DNA from: Gracilimonas sp965227215
Lineage (GTDB): Bacteria; Bacteroidota; Rhodothermia; Balneolales; Balneolaceae
Direction of reading: 5' to 3'
NCBI GenBank assembly: GCA_965227215.1
Contig: OZ245729.1
Location: forward strand, 1,240,001-1,304,000
Length of the DNA stretch: 64,000 bases
In this document: piece by piece, positions 25,895-34,604 of the stretch
Position numbering within the stretch: position 1 is the first letter of the stretch
How the letters are laid out: the number at the start of each line of letters is the position of its first letter
The notes under the pieces: model-generated
What the model was told of the DNA's origin: nothing
The model's input: only the letters and a program-made list of their open reading frames with translations
Database searches by the model: none
Translations under genes and position numbers: made by a program

Positions 25895-26329
25895 TTAACC
25901 GATTTGGAGATCTTCCAGCAGTCGGTTGTATTTGTTCTTCAAGGTTTCGAGTCCGTCCTGCATTTCATCTTTTACTTCCTTCCATTTGTCCTTTCCGGAG
26001 TCACGCAGCTCGGCTAAGTCTTCTTTAAAGGAATCCCGTTCACCTTTGAGTTCATCCAGCTTTTCCTCTGCTTTCTCACGGGCTTCTTCTGACTTTTCCT
26101 TCAACTGCTCTTCAGCTTCCGAGATATCTTCATTCATTTTTTCCAGAGTCTGCTCCGCCTCAGCAATAAACTCTTCTTTAGTTTGCTGAACATCTTCTTT
26201 AGCGGACTCTACAGTATTCTCTACTTGCTGTCCCACATTCTCAGCATTCTTGTTGGTCTTTTCAGAACAAGCTGTAAGCATCAGCATGGTTGCAGTAATT
26301 AAAAGTATTAGTCTGTTCATAAACATCAT
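25895..26329 (-). CDS. Small coiled-coil lipoprotein
   Basis: About 141-144 residues. A lipoprotein signal (MNRLILLITATMLMLTACS; lipobox LTAC) is followed by an almost uninterrupted charged helix (about 25-144) rich in Glu, Lys and Gln with heptad spacing (EEQLKEKSEEAREKAEEKLDEL). It is thus a lipid-anchored periplasmic coiled coil, similar in design to YtxH- or Lpp-like structural proteins, without an assignable function. ATGs at 26329, 26326 and 26320 are all possible; AGGA sits just upstream of them. It ends back to back with the SGNH gene. Confidence 0.75.
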   Translation of the reverse strand: MMFMNRLILLITATMLMLTACSEKTNKNAENVGQQVENTVESAKEDVQQTKEEFIAEAEQTLEKMNEDISEAEEQLKEKSEEAREKAEEKLDELKGERDSFKEDLAELRDSGKDKWKEVKDEMQDGLETLKNKYNRLLEDLQIG

Positions 26330-26465
26330 TTTCCTGTATTTAATTACGGTTATTCACTTTAGCTAAGTGAATTTTTCCTGACTTGTTCCAAGTTTTAATC
26401 TGTTGGGGAAATTAATTTAGATTTATTCTACATAAGCTTTGATTTGGCTTAAAACTCTTCTTAAC

Positions 26466-26480
26466 TTAGAATCGATCTAA
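26466..26480. promoter_or_regulatory. Candidate operator palindrome before the DUF4856 gene
   Basis: TTAGAATCGATCTAA has perfect 5-bp arms (TTAGA/TCTAA) around ATCGA, 29 bp before the ATG. The outer TTAG...CTAA resembles metal-regulator boxes, but spacing differs from the boxes at 12132 and 45941. Weak inference. Confidence 0.3.
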
Positions 26481-26508
26481 ATAAAAATAACAACCTATTT
26501 TTCAAAAC

Positions 26509-27726
26509 ATGCCTCAACTCAAGTCCCTTTTAACACTATTCTTAGTTTCATCTATACTCATCTCCTGCGACACTGATGATGGCACAAAAATCGAAGTTCC
26601 TTCATCGTATGAATTTACCCGAAACGGTGAATCAACTGTTTCATTCTCCGGACAAACCACCCGCATTCAGATGGGCCACGAACTGCTGCCTGCCATGCTG
26701 GATTTCGAAAACTCTACTGAGCAATTGTTGCTTCGCATGTACCGCAACCAGTCAGAAAATGGCGGTGATGTAGATCCGTTCGAAAGCGCTGAACTGAACG
26801 CAGCTACAAAGAACATTAAAGGTAAAGTAGCCGCTTCCACCGATTTCTTTTCAAATAACACAGCTGTAAGTGCTGAAATTAAGAATCAATTTGAGGCGTG
26901 GATCTCAAGTCAGGTTGAGGAAGTATTTCCGAACAGAAATACACTGGCTGCACCCGGACAACCCGGACAAATTGCCGATGGTTCGTCGACCCGTTACGTA
27001 AATGGAAAAGGACTGGAGTACAACCAGTTAGTTGGCAAAAGCCTGATTGGCGCCCTGATGACAGACCAAATGCTGAACAACTATGTAAGTGTTTCTGTTT
27101 TAGACGCCGGCACTAATCGTGAAGACAACAACGATAGCAACCTGGCTGACGACAAAAACTACACAAATATGGAACACAAGTGGGATGAAGCCTATGGTTA
27201 CCTGTTTGGGACTTCCGCTGATCCTGCAAATCCACTGGCTACACTTGGTGAAGATGACAGCTTCCTGAACAAGTACCTGGCCCGGGTTGATAACGACGAA
27301 GACTTTTCCGGAATCGCTCAGGAAGTATTTGATGCCTTTGCATTAGGACGTGCAGCTATTGTTGGCGGACAATATGATATCCGGGACGAGCAAGCGGACA
27401 TCATCCGTGAAAATATTTCGATCGTAATTGGCGTGCGTGCTGTACACTATCTGCAGTCAGGAAAAAATGCATTAGACCAGGAAACACCAGATTACGGTGC
27501 TGCTTTTCATGACCTGTCAGAGGCTTACGGATTTATTTACAGCCTTCAGTTTACCCGTGTGCCCGGCTCCGACAGCCCATACTTCACTAAAGCAGATGTA
27601 GATGCTTTCCTGGCACAACTTGAGGAGGGTAATGGACTTTGGGACGTAACCCCTGAAACGCTCGACAATATGTCTGATGAAATTGCCGGGCAGTTTAGCT
27701 TCACCATAGAAGAAGCTGCCAACTAA
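26509..27726 (+). CDS. DUF4856 domain lipoprotein
   Basis: 405 residues with a lipoprotein signal (lipobox ILISC, Cys20). The remainder matches the DUF4856 family: RIQMGHELLPAMLDFENS near the N-terminus, LVGKSLIGALMTDQMLNNYV in the middle and MEHKWDEAYGYLFG afterwards. This fold is related to the imelysin group, and members occur beside imelysin genes and TonB receptors in Bacteroidota, pointing to metal (probably iron) acquisition on the outer face of the periplasm. It heads a four-gene cluster; a terminator-like hairpin follows directly, so its level may exceed that of the downstream genes. Confidence 0.82.
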   Translation: MPQLKSLLTLFLVSSILISCDTDDGTKIEVPSSYEFTRNGESTVSFSGQTTRIQMGHELLPAMLDFENSTEQLLLRMYRNQSENGGDVDPFESAELNAATKNIKGKVAASTDFFSNNTAVSAEIKNQFEAWISSQVEEVFPNRNTLAAPGQPGQIADGSSTRYVNGKGLEYNQLVGKSLIGALMTDQMLNNYVSVSVLDAGTNREDNNDSNLADDKNYTNMEHKWDEAYGYLFGTSADPANPLATLGEDDSFLNKYLARVDNDEDFSGIAQEVFDAFALGRAAIVGGQYDIRDEQADIIRENISIVIGVRAVHYLQSGKNALDQETPDYGAAFHDLSEAYGFIYSLQFTRVPGSDSPYFTKADVDAFLAQLEEGNGLWDVTPETLDNMSDEIAGQFSFTIEEAAN

Positions 27727-27745
27727 TTACTAAAATTTACTGTTT

Positions 27746-27778
27746 AAGCTGGCTCCTTTAAAAGGGTGTCAGCTTTTT
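27746..27778 (+). terminator. Terminator between DUF4856 and imelysin genes
   Basis: AAGCTG (27746-27751) pairs with CAGCTT (27770-27775), with further pairing inside (CTCCTTT/AAAGGG), followed by TTTTT. It lies within the cluster, so it either ends a monocistronic transcript or attenuates expression of the following genes. Confidence 0.7.
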
Positions 27779-27799
27779 GATTTTAAATGCATGTATATC

Positions 27800-28912
27800 A
27801 TGAAGAAATTTTCGCTTTTACTACTTACTGTTTTATTTATTTGGAGCTGTACTGAAAACGGTCCTTCAGGCCCCGATGCCGATGACTTTGACCGGGAAGC
27901 CATTTTGGTAAACTGGGCCGATAACATCATTATTCCCTCTTTCACCAACTTTTCCGAAGCAGCCGAACAACTTCATACCGATGCAACTACTTTCTCAGAT
28001 TTCCCCACCGAGAGCAACCTGCTGGCACTTCGTACTTCCTGGGAATCTGCATACCTTGCCTTTCAGGATGTTTCTATGTTTGAAATGGGGAAACCCATGG
28101 AACTTCGCTTTCGGGATAACCTGAATATTTACCCAACCGACACCACGGAAATTGAGAATAATATTGAGTCCGGCTCCTACAACCTGGAATTACCTTCATT
28201 GAATAACAGCCAGGGATTTCCTGCTTTAGATTATTTGCTATATGGTCTTGATGATAGCAACACCGAAGTTCTCACTTATTACACCACCCATCCCGATGCT
28301 GAAAACTACCGCACCTATCTGACCGACCTTACTTCCCGAATCGACTCCCTTACTAACGAAGTACTGAATGACTGGACCTCCGGCTATCGTGACGAATTTG
28401 TGAGCAATTCAGGCAACGGAGCTAATTCCTCCCTCGACATGATGGTAAACGACTATATCTATTACTATGAGAAACATCTTCGAGCTGGTAAAATCGGCAT
28501 TCCGGCGGGAGTGTTTTCCGGTTCATCTTTGAGCTCGCATGTTGAAGCCTATTACAGCAGTGATTTCTCAAAAGAGCTATTCAATGCTTCACTGGATGCC
28601 GCCCAAAACTTTTTCAATGGCGTCCATGTAAATCAGCCAAACCAAAATGGAGAGAGTCTGGACAGTTATCTTGAATATCTCCAAACCATGAAAGATGGCA
28701 CCGACCTTGCCACCCTTATTAACAATCAATTTGATGCCGCCCGTGAGCAAGCTTCATCCCTGAATCCAAATTTTGCAGCTCAAATTGAATCGAACAACAC
28801 GGCCATGCTTTCTACCTATGATGAGCTACAAATGAATGTGGTTTATATGAAAGTAGATATGTTGCAGGCCTTGAATATAAATGTGGACTACGTTGATGCT
28901 GATGGTGATTAA
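27800..28912 (+). CDS. Imelysin-family lipoprotein
   Basis: 370 residues from the ATG at 27800 (an ATG 9 nt earlier is also possible). Lipoprotein signal MKKFSLLLLTVLFIWSC. The imelysin fold is recognised from NWADNIIIPSFTNFSEAAEQL, SWESAYLAFQDVSMFEMG and FPALDYLLYG; two helical repeats follow. The GxHxxE motif that binds iron in canonical imelysin-like proteins is here GFPALD: the His and Glu are both lost, which may indicate a different ligand or a non-peptidase binding role. It lies between the DUF4856 lipoprotein and the HTTM protein, 4 bp before the latter, and is presumably part of an outer-membrane-linked metal uptake system. Confidence 0.88.
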   Translation: MKKFSLLLLTVLFIWSCTENGPSGPDADDFDREAILVNWADNIIIPSFTNFSEAAEQLHTDATTFSDFPTESNLLALRTSWESAYLAFQDVSMFEMGKPMELRFRDNLNIYPTDTTEIENNIESGSYNLELPSLNNSQGFPALDYLLYGLDDSNTEVLTYYTTHPDAENYRTYLTDLTSRIDSLTNEVLNDWTSGYRDEFVSNSGNGANSSLDMMVNDYIYYYEKHLRAGKIGIPAGVFSGSSLSSHVEAYYSSDFSKELFNASLDAAQNFFNGVHVNQPNQNGESLDSYLEYLQTMKDGTDLATLINNQFDAAREQASSLNPNFAAQIESNNTAMLSTYDELQMNVVYMKVDMLQALNINVDYVDADGD

Positions 28913-28915
28913 ACG

Positions 28916-30289
28916 GTGAGCAATACGTCGATCCGATCATATCTGAATACCCCGACCAATGCTGCTCCACTGGCAGTTTTCCGGATTTCATTCGGGCTGC
29001 TGATGCTGATCAGCATTGTTCGTTTTGCAGCTAATGGCTGGATTGAAAAGCTCTATATAGAACCCCAATTTTTCTTTTCCTACTATGGTTTCGAATGGGT
29101 TCAGCCTTTGGGAGACTGGACTTATCTTATTTTTGTGATCTGTGGTCTTTCGTCCATTTTTGTGGCCCTGGGCTACAAATACCGGTTTTCGATCATCGTC
29201 TTTTTTCTCAGCTTCACCTACATCGAGCTGATGGACAAGACCACTTATCTCAATCACTATTATTTCATCAGTATTCTTAGCTTTTTAATGATTTTTCTTC
29301 CGGCTCATGCCTATTATTCTATAGACGCGTGGAAGAATAGCACACTAAGATCACAACGGGTACCGCTATGGTCGGTCGATGCTATAAAGCTGCTGCTTTT
29401 TATCGTGTACTTTTATGCGGGTCTGGCTAAACTCAATTCTGACTGGCTGTTCGAGGCCATGCCCTTACAAATTTGGCTGCCTTCCAAATATGCCCTTCCG
29501 CTTTTAGGAGATCTGCTCCAGCAAACCTGGACTCATTACGCCTTTGCTTGGGCCGGGGCCATCTACGACCTTAGCATTCCCTTTTTATTATTGATCCGGA
29601 AAACCCGGATTTTTGCCTTTACTCTTGTGGTCATTTTCCATGTACTTACACGAGTCCTCTTCCCGATTGGAATGTTTCCTTACATCATGATTGTAAGTAC
29701 CCTCATATTTTTTGATGCCGGACTGCACAATCGAATATTGGACTATATTTCCAGATGGTTCAACATTACTAAATCCTTTTTTGATAATGGTGGCACCTAC
29801 TCATTTCCTCAGCAATGGGTTCGCAAAGCCTCATTAAGTATTGTTTCCGTTTTCTTCGTACTTCAGCTTCTCATCCCATTCCGGTATATGCTGTATCCGG
29901 GTGAATTATTCTGGACTGAAGAAGGATATCGGTTTTCGTGGAGAGTGATGCTGATGGAAAAAGTCGGATATGCTAATTTTAAGATTGTTGATCCCGATTC
30001 GGGCAAAAGCTTTTACGTGGATAACACTGAGTTTCTGACCCGTTTTCAGGAAAAACAAATGTCCTTTCAGCCGGATTTCATTCTGGAATATGCTCACTAC
30101 CTGGAAGATTATTACCGGGAAGAACATGGAATCGATGATCCCGAAATCTATGTTGACAGCTATGTAGCTTTAAACGGCCGCAGCAGTCAGCGCTACGTGA
30201 ATCCAACCGTGGACCTCACAGAAATTCAACCCTCACTAAAACACCGAACCTGGTTACTCCCTTTTGATGATGAAATTAAAGGCCTTTAG
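28916..30289 (+). CDS. HTTM-domain membrane protein (gamma-carboxylase-like)
   Basis: 457 residues with several membrane helices (about 15-300), then a soluble C-terminal part (about 310-457). The HTTM signature is clear: LAVFRISFGLLMLISIVRF at the start, LMDKTTYLNHYYFISILSF (about 104-122) and FYAGLAKLNSDWLFEAMPL (about 166-184). The domain is shared with vitamin K-dependent gamma-glutamyl carboxylase; bacterial relatives are mostly uncharacterised integral membrane proteins. The start is a GTG 4 bp after the imelysin stop, and the 3' end overlaps the TonB receptor by 26 bp, so the three genes are coupled. It could modify or assist the imelysin/receptor partners; that is inference from context. 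Confidence 0.87.
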   Translation: MSNTSIRSYLNTPTNAAPLAVFRISFGLLMLISIVRFAANGWIEKLYIEPQFFFSYYGFEWVQPLGDWTYLIFVICGLSSIFVALGYKYRFSIIVFFLSFTYIELMDKTTYLNHYYFISILSFLMIFLPAHAYYSIDAWKNSTLRSQRVPLWSVDAIKLLLFIVYFYAGLAKLNSDWLFEAMPLQIWLPSKYALPLLGDLLQQTWTHYAFAWAGAIYDLSIPFLLLIRKTRIFAFTLVVIFHVLTRVLFPIGMFPYIMIVSTLIFFDAGLHNRILDYISRWFNITKSFFDNGGTYSFPQQWVRKASLSIVSVFFVLQLLIPFRYMLYPGELFWTEEGYRFSWRVMLMEKVGYANFKIVDPDSGKSFYVDNTEFLTRFQEKQMSFQPDFILEYAHYLEDYYREEHGIDDPEIYVDSYVALNGRSSQRYVNPTVDLTEIQPSLKHRTWLLPFDDEIKGL

Positions 30290-32753
30290 TTTTTTTGCCT
30301 TATGTATGTTGATTGCCCTGCCTGCTGCCGCCCAGATGAACTTCTCGGGGTATGTAGTTGAGAAGGAAACAGGACAAGCTATTGAAGGGGTGGATATTTA
30401 TAATAACGATGCAGGTAAATCCTACGTCACCGATGAAAACGGGTATTTCGAGATCAACAACCTTGCTTATGGCAACCTGAATCTCTTCTTCTTCAAGCTT
30501 GGCTATAAAATTATAAACCGCACCTTCGTGCCGGATGCCAATAACGCACCCATTACCATTGAGCTTGAAAAACTTTCAGAGGAAATGTCTGAAATCGCCG
30601 TTATCGATCAGCGGGATAAGGTTTTTTCCATCAAAAGACTGCGAGAGGTTGAAGGCACTTCCATTTATGCAGGAAAGAAAAATGAAGTGATTGCCCTCGA
30701 CCAAATGGTGGTTAACACTTCGGCTAATAATGCCCGGCAAATTTATGGGCAGATATCAGGGCTCAACATTTTTGAATCCAATGATGCCGGGCTTCAGCTG
30801 AATATTGGCGGTCGCGGACTCGATCCCAACCGCTCATCCAACTTCAACATCCGGCAGAACGGGTACGACATCAGCGCTGATGTACTTGGGTATCCTGAAA
30901 GTTATTACACGCCGCCTGCCGAGGGATTAGCCGAGATTCAGGTGATTCGCGGAGCTGCCTCCCTTCAGTATGGAACACAATTTGGCGGACTGGTTAACTT
31001 CAAAATGAAGAAGCCCGTGGGTGACAAGCGAATTGAGGTTACCTCCCGTCAATCGGTAGGCTCCAATGCGCTTTTAACTGCATTTAACAGCGTGAGCGGA
31101 ACCGTTGGAAAGGTTGGCTATTACGGATACTACAATTACAAGAACGGAGATGGATTTCGTCCGAATTCAGAGTTCGAATCGGATAACCTTTACTTTTATT
31201 CGGATGTCCGGCTTTCAGAAAAAACCAACATTGCTCTCGACTTCACTTACCTGAATTATCTTGCTCAACAACCCGGCGGACTGACCGATGCCCAGTTTTA
31301 CCGGAATCCTACTGTCAGCAATCGCACCCGTAATTGGTTTGAAGTTGACTGGAGGCTGGTATCTTTGAATGTAGAGCATGAGTTTTCATACAGAACCAAG
31401 CTTAGCTTTCTGGTTTATGGACTGGATGCCTCCCGAAAATCTGTTGGATTTCGTACCAATCGTGTTTCGCAGCAGGATGACCCGAATGCTCCCCGCGATC
31501 TTATACTTGGCAACTTTAATAACTGGGGAACCGAAGTCCGTTTTCTGAATCGCTACCGGATTGCTAACAAAAATGCCGTTTTCCTGATCGGCAGTAAATG
31601 GTATCAATCTAAAAATTCTTCGGTTCAGGGTCCCGGAACCAACAGCCGTGAGCCTGATTTCACTCTGGCCGATGAGCAGTTTCCGAATTACCCAAACCAA
31701 TCTGACTTCACCTTTCCGAACCGAAATCTTGCTGTTTTTGGAGAGAACATTTTCTACCTGCAGGATAACCTCTCCATCACGCCCGGGTTCAGGTTTGAGT
31801 ACATCCGAACACAAAGCCGTGGTACTTTTAAACGAGTGAATTTCGATTTGGCCGGCAATCCCATCCAAAATCAAACCTTTGAAGATGACCGTACTTTTGA
31901 ACGGCATTTTCTGCTTCTGGGAGCCGGTGTAAGTTATTTGCCCGACAGCCGAACCGAACTTTACGGTAACTTTTCCCAGAATTATCGCTCGGTTACCTTC
32001 AACGATATCCGCATTGTTAACCCCACCTTTCAGGTTGACCCTGATATTACGGATGAAAGCGGTTTTACTTCTGATGTTGGGTTACGCGGCAGAATAGGAG
32101 AAAGTGTGTCGTACGACATCGGCGGCTTTGGGCTGCTTTATGACAACCGGATTGGGGAAGTATTACGAGCCGAAACCCGAATCAATGCGGAAGGGGAAAA
32201 AGAACAAACCGGCCGGGTAGTGCGCTACCGGGGCAATATTGGTCAGGCTTTTATGTATGGGTTAGAAAGCCTGATTGAAGTCAATCTCTTGCCCTTATTT
32301 GGGAATGATAATAGGAATACAAAATTGAGTGTATTTGCAAATACGGCCTTGACCAAATCAAAATATATAGATTCACAAATTGCCGGCGTTGAAGATAATG
32401 AGGTGGAGTTTGTCCCCCTGTTGAATATGAAAACAGGGATCAATTTTGGCTACCGAAATTTGGTAGGCTCGGTTCAATACACCTATGTATCTGAACAGTA
32501 CACGGATGCCTCGAATGCTGAACAAAATTTCAATGACAACCAAAGCGGTATCCGGGGTGCAATTCCTGCCTATGATGTTTTGGATTTGTCACTTTCCTGG
32601 ACTTACAAGAATTTCACTATAGAATCAGGCATCAATAATATGCTGGATAGCTGGTACTTCACCCGTCGCGCCACCGGTTATCCCGGACCCGGTATTATCC
32701 CCTCTCCACCAAGAACCTTTTATGCTACCATCCAGCTTCAATTTGGCACATAA
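30264..32753 (+). CDS. TonB-dependent outer membrane receptor (FecA-like)
   Basis: 829 residues. After a signal peptide (cleavage near PAAAQ, about 23) comes a carboxypeptidase-regulatory-like domain (about 26-110; GYVVEKETGQAIEGVDIYN), then the plug (about 125-240; NIGGRGLDPNRSSNFNIRQNG, IQVIRGAASLQYGTQFGGLVNF) and a 22-strand barrel ending FYATIQLQF. The plug resembles Fe(III)-dicitrate and siderophore receptors. No classical TonB box was identified with certainty. It overlaps the HTTM gene, and with the upstream DUF4856 and imelysin lipoproteins suggests uptake of an iron complex. Start may also be the ATG two codons further in. Confidence 0.9.
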   Translation: MMMKLKAFSFFALCMLIALPAAAQMNFSGYVVEKETGQAIEGVDIYNNDAGKSYVTDENGYFEINNLAYGNLNLFFFKLGYKIINRTFVPDANNAPITIELEKLSEEMSEIAVIDQRDKVFSIKRLREVEGTSIYAGKKNEVIALDQMVVNTSANNARQIYGQISGLNIFESNDAGLQLNIGGRGLDPNRSSNFNIRQNGYDISADVLGYPESYYTPPAEGLAEIQVIRGAASLQYGTQFGGLVNFKMKKPVGDKRIEVTSRQSVGSNALLTAFNSVSGTVGKVGYYGYYNYKNGDGFRPNSEFESDNLYFYSDVRLSEKTNIALDFTYLNYLAQQPGGLTDAQFYRNPTVSNRTRNWFEVDWRLVSLNVEHEFSYRTKLSFLVYGLDASRKSVGFRTNRVSQQDDPNAPRDLILGNFNNWGTEVRFLNRYRIANKNAVFLIGSKWYQSKNSSVQGPGTNSREPDFTLADEQFPNYPNQSDFTFPNRNLAVFGENIFYLQDNLSITPGFRFEYIRTQSRGTFKRVNFDLAGNPIQNQTFEDDRTFERHFLLLGAGVSYLPDSRTELYGNFSQNYRSVTFNDIRIVNPTFQVDPDITDESGFTSDVGLRGRIGESVSYDIGGFGLLYDNRIGEVLRAETRINAEGEKEQTGRVVRYRGNIGQAFMYGLESLIEVNLLPLFGNDNRNTKLSVFANTALTKSKYIDSQIAGVEDNEVEFVPLLNMKTGINFGYRNLVGSVQYTYVSEQYTDASNAEQNFNDNQSGIRGAIPAYDVLDLSLSWTYKNFTIESGINNMLDSWYFTRRATGYPGPGIIPSPPRTFYATIQLQFGT

Positions 32754-33320
32754 TTAAAGCCTGTATTTGGAATCCTCCTCCCAATTCAACGGATTGGATA
32801 ACACATATTCCCGGATTCTGTTTAGGGATCTTTCATTTCGGATGATGTGATCATGGAACCGGGACTGCCATTCAAACTCATATCCCTTTTGGTTACACCA
32901 TCTGGTTAGGGCCGATTTATAGGATCGGATAATCACCGACAAGGATCCTGGTTTTGGAGAAATTTCAGACATTTTGTTTCTGTCATTGGTCTGTAGGCAC
33001 GTTGCATGCAACGTGCCTACAGAATGATTATGGCATGATGCCACAGGATTTAGACCATTTTCATCCGGTAATATTTGGATAATACCATGAACATGATTGG
33101 GCATTACTATAAATGCATCTAACCTTACTTTTTCAAAATGATTTGGAATCTGATTCCAAAAATACCAGGCAGCACATCCCTGTTCCGACAACCCCATTCT
33201 TCCACTCTTTATTTCTCCAAAATAATGCTGCCGATTTTTAGTGCATATCGTCACAAAATAAAACCACGGAATCCGGTAATCCCACCCATTCAACCTCATC
33301 GGCTTTCTCCAATATTCCAT
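32754..33320 (-). CDS. REP-associated tyrosine transposase (RAYT)
   Basis: 188 residues of the IS200/IS605-like Y1 HUH fold. The HUH motif is IVMPNHVHGII (H76, H78), and the likely nucleophile is Y172 in IREYVLSNPLNW. RSYKSALTRW and WQSRFHDHIIRNERSLNRI are typical of the Bacteroidota RAYT group. Such single-copy domesticated transposases act on REP palindromes. Unusually, residues about 99-111 are encoded by a 34-bp perfect palindrome (32990-33023), inside the loop following the HUH motif and still in frame. The gene ends exactly where the TonB receptor gene ends, convergently. REP-like hairpins are scattered elsewhere in the window, consistent with activity. Confidence 0.9.
   Translation of the reverse strand: MEYWRKPMRLNGWDYRIPWFYFVTICTKNRQHYFGEIKSGRMGLSEQGCAAWYFWNQIPNHFEKVRLDAFIVMPNHVHGIIQILPDENGLNPVASCHNHSVGTLHATCLQTNDRNKMSEISPKPGSLSVIIRSYKSALTRWCNQKGYEFEWQSRFHDHIIRNERSLNRIREYVLSNPLNWEEDSKYRL
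32990..33023. repeat. 34-bp perfect palindrome inside the RAYT gene
   Basis: Two 17-bp arms meet at 33006/33007; the left arm begins TCTGTAGGCACG and the centre is TTGCATGCAA. No loop is left over, so it can extrude as a cruciform or fold in single-stranded DNA. It is in frame with the transposase and looks like an inserted REP-type element. Confidence 0.9.
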
Positions 33321-33450
33321 GTCTGTTTCCTGTTTTCTGATTCAACAGTAAGAGCCACTTCACAACAAAACCTTACAGAATTATTTCTATGGGGCGGGTT
33401 CCCTTTTTCCTTATCTTCTTCATGCTTTTAAAAAATTCAATCAACTATTC

Positions 33451-34536
33451 ATGAAATTTATCTCTGTTATTGTTGTAGCTCTTGCTGCAATTTCCTGTAC
33501 CTCCACCCCGGAAAAGAAACCGTATAATCCGGAAACCGATACCCTGAAATATGCTCAGGAAGTTCACCTTCGTAATGTCCAACAGCTTACTTTTGGAGGA
33601 GACAATGCTGAGGCCTACTGGAGCTACGACAGCGATAAGCTGATCTTTCAATCCAATAATCCTGAATGGGGCGTGGAATGTGATCAGATCTTTACCATGG
33701 ATATATCAGAAAAAGAGCCGGGCTTTGAGCCGCCTATGATCAGTACAGGCAATGGCCGTACCACATGCGCCTATTTTCTCCCCGGTGATTCTACTTTTGT
33801 GTACTCTTCCACCCACGCTGAAAACATGCAATGCCCGGCAGCTCCGGAACGCGGAGCCGGTGGTGCTTACGTTTGGCCGATTTACGACAGTTACGATATT
33901 TACAAAGCCGACTTAAACGGCAACATCATTGCCAAACTTACAGACGAACCTGGTTATGACGCCGAACCCACCGTTTCTCCAAAAGGCGACAAAATCGTTT
34001 TCACTTCAACCCGAACCGGAGACCTGGAGTTGTTCATTATGGATACCGATGGTTCAAACGTAATCCAGATTACGGATGAGCTCGGGTATGACGGTGGAGC
34101 TTTTTTCTCACCGGATGGCAGCCAGCTTATTTTCCGCGCTTCCCGACCTGAAACGGAGGAAGAGATTGCCAAATACAAATCACTACTTGAAGAAGGCTTG
34201 GTTGAACCGACCAACATGGAGCTTTTTATTGTGAATGTTGATGGAACCGGACTTCGCCAGATAACCGATCTGGGGAATGCTAACTGGGCTCCCTATTTCC
34301 ATCCTTCCGGTGAGAAAATTGTATTCTCTTCCAATCACCAGTCTCAGCGGGGATTTCCTTTCAACATTTTTATGATTAATGTAGATGGAACCGGTCTAGA
34401 GCAAGTTACTTTTGACGAAGCTTTCGACTCCTTCCCGATGTTCTCCCCGGATGGCAAAAAGATCGTGTTTTCCTCTAACCGAAATAATGGTGGTGACCGC
34501 TCTACGAATGTGTTTGTTGCTGATTGGGTAGAGTAG
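33451..34536 (+). CDS. TolB-like WD40/PD40 propeller lipoprotein
   Basis: 361 residues with a lipoprotein signal (MKFISVIVVALAAISC). PD40/TolB-type blades recur with the pattern hxSPDGxxIhFxSxR: FFSPDGSQLIFRAS, PYFHPSGEKIVFSSN and MFSPDGKKIVFSSNRN, and IMDTDGSNVIQIT or INVDGTGLEQVT strands between them. It is a periplasmic, probably outer-membrane-anchored six-bladed propeller; not TolB itself, since no Tol genes are nearby and the TolB N-terminal domain is absent. A decayed copy of its last part lies at 36114-36235, on the other side of the chitinase gene. Confidence 0.82.
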   Translation: MKFISVIVVALAAISCTSTPEKKPYNPETDTLKYAQEVHLRNVQQLTFGGDNAEAYWSYDSDKLIFQSNNPEWGVECDQIFTMDISEKEPGFEPPMISTGNGRTTCAYFLPGDSTFVYSSTHAENMQCPAAPERGAGGAYVWPIYDSYDIYKADLNGNIIAKLTDEPGYDAEPTVSPKGDKIVFTSTRTGDLELFIMDTDGSNVIQITDELGYDGGAFFSPDGSQLIFRASRPETEEEIAKYKSLLEEGLVEPTNMELFIVNVDGTGLRQITDLGNANWAPYFHPSGEKIVFSSNHQSQRGFPFNIFMINVDGTGLEQVTFDEAFDSFPMFSPDGKKIVFSSNRNNGGDRSTNVFVADWVE

Positions 34537-34604
34537 AATTCTTTACGCTCGATTTCTTTATTAGTGCTAAACCATCTTTATTTTAACTAAAGAGGAGAGG
34601 TTTA

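Noticed and set aside
33451..34536. TolB of the Tol-Pal system
   Set aside because: Lipoprotein signal, no TolB N-terminal domain, and no tolQRA/pal nearby; a PD40 propeller relative only.
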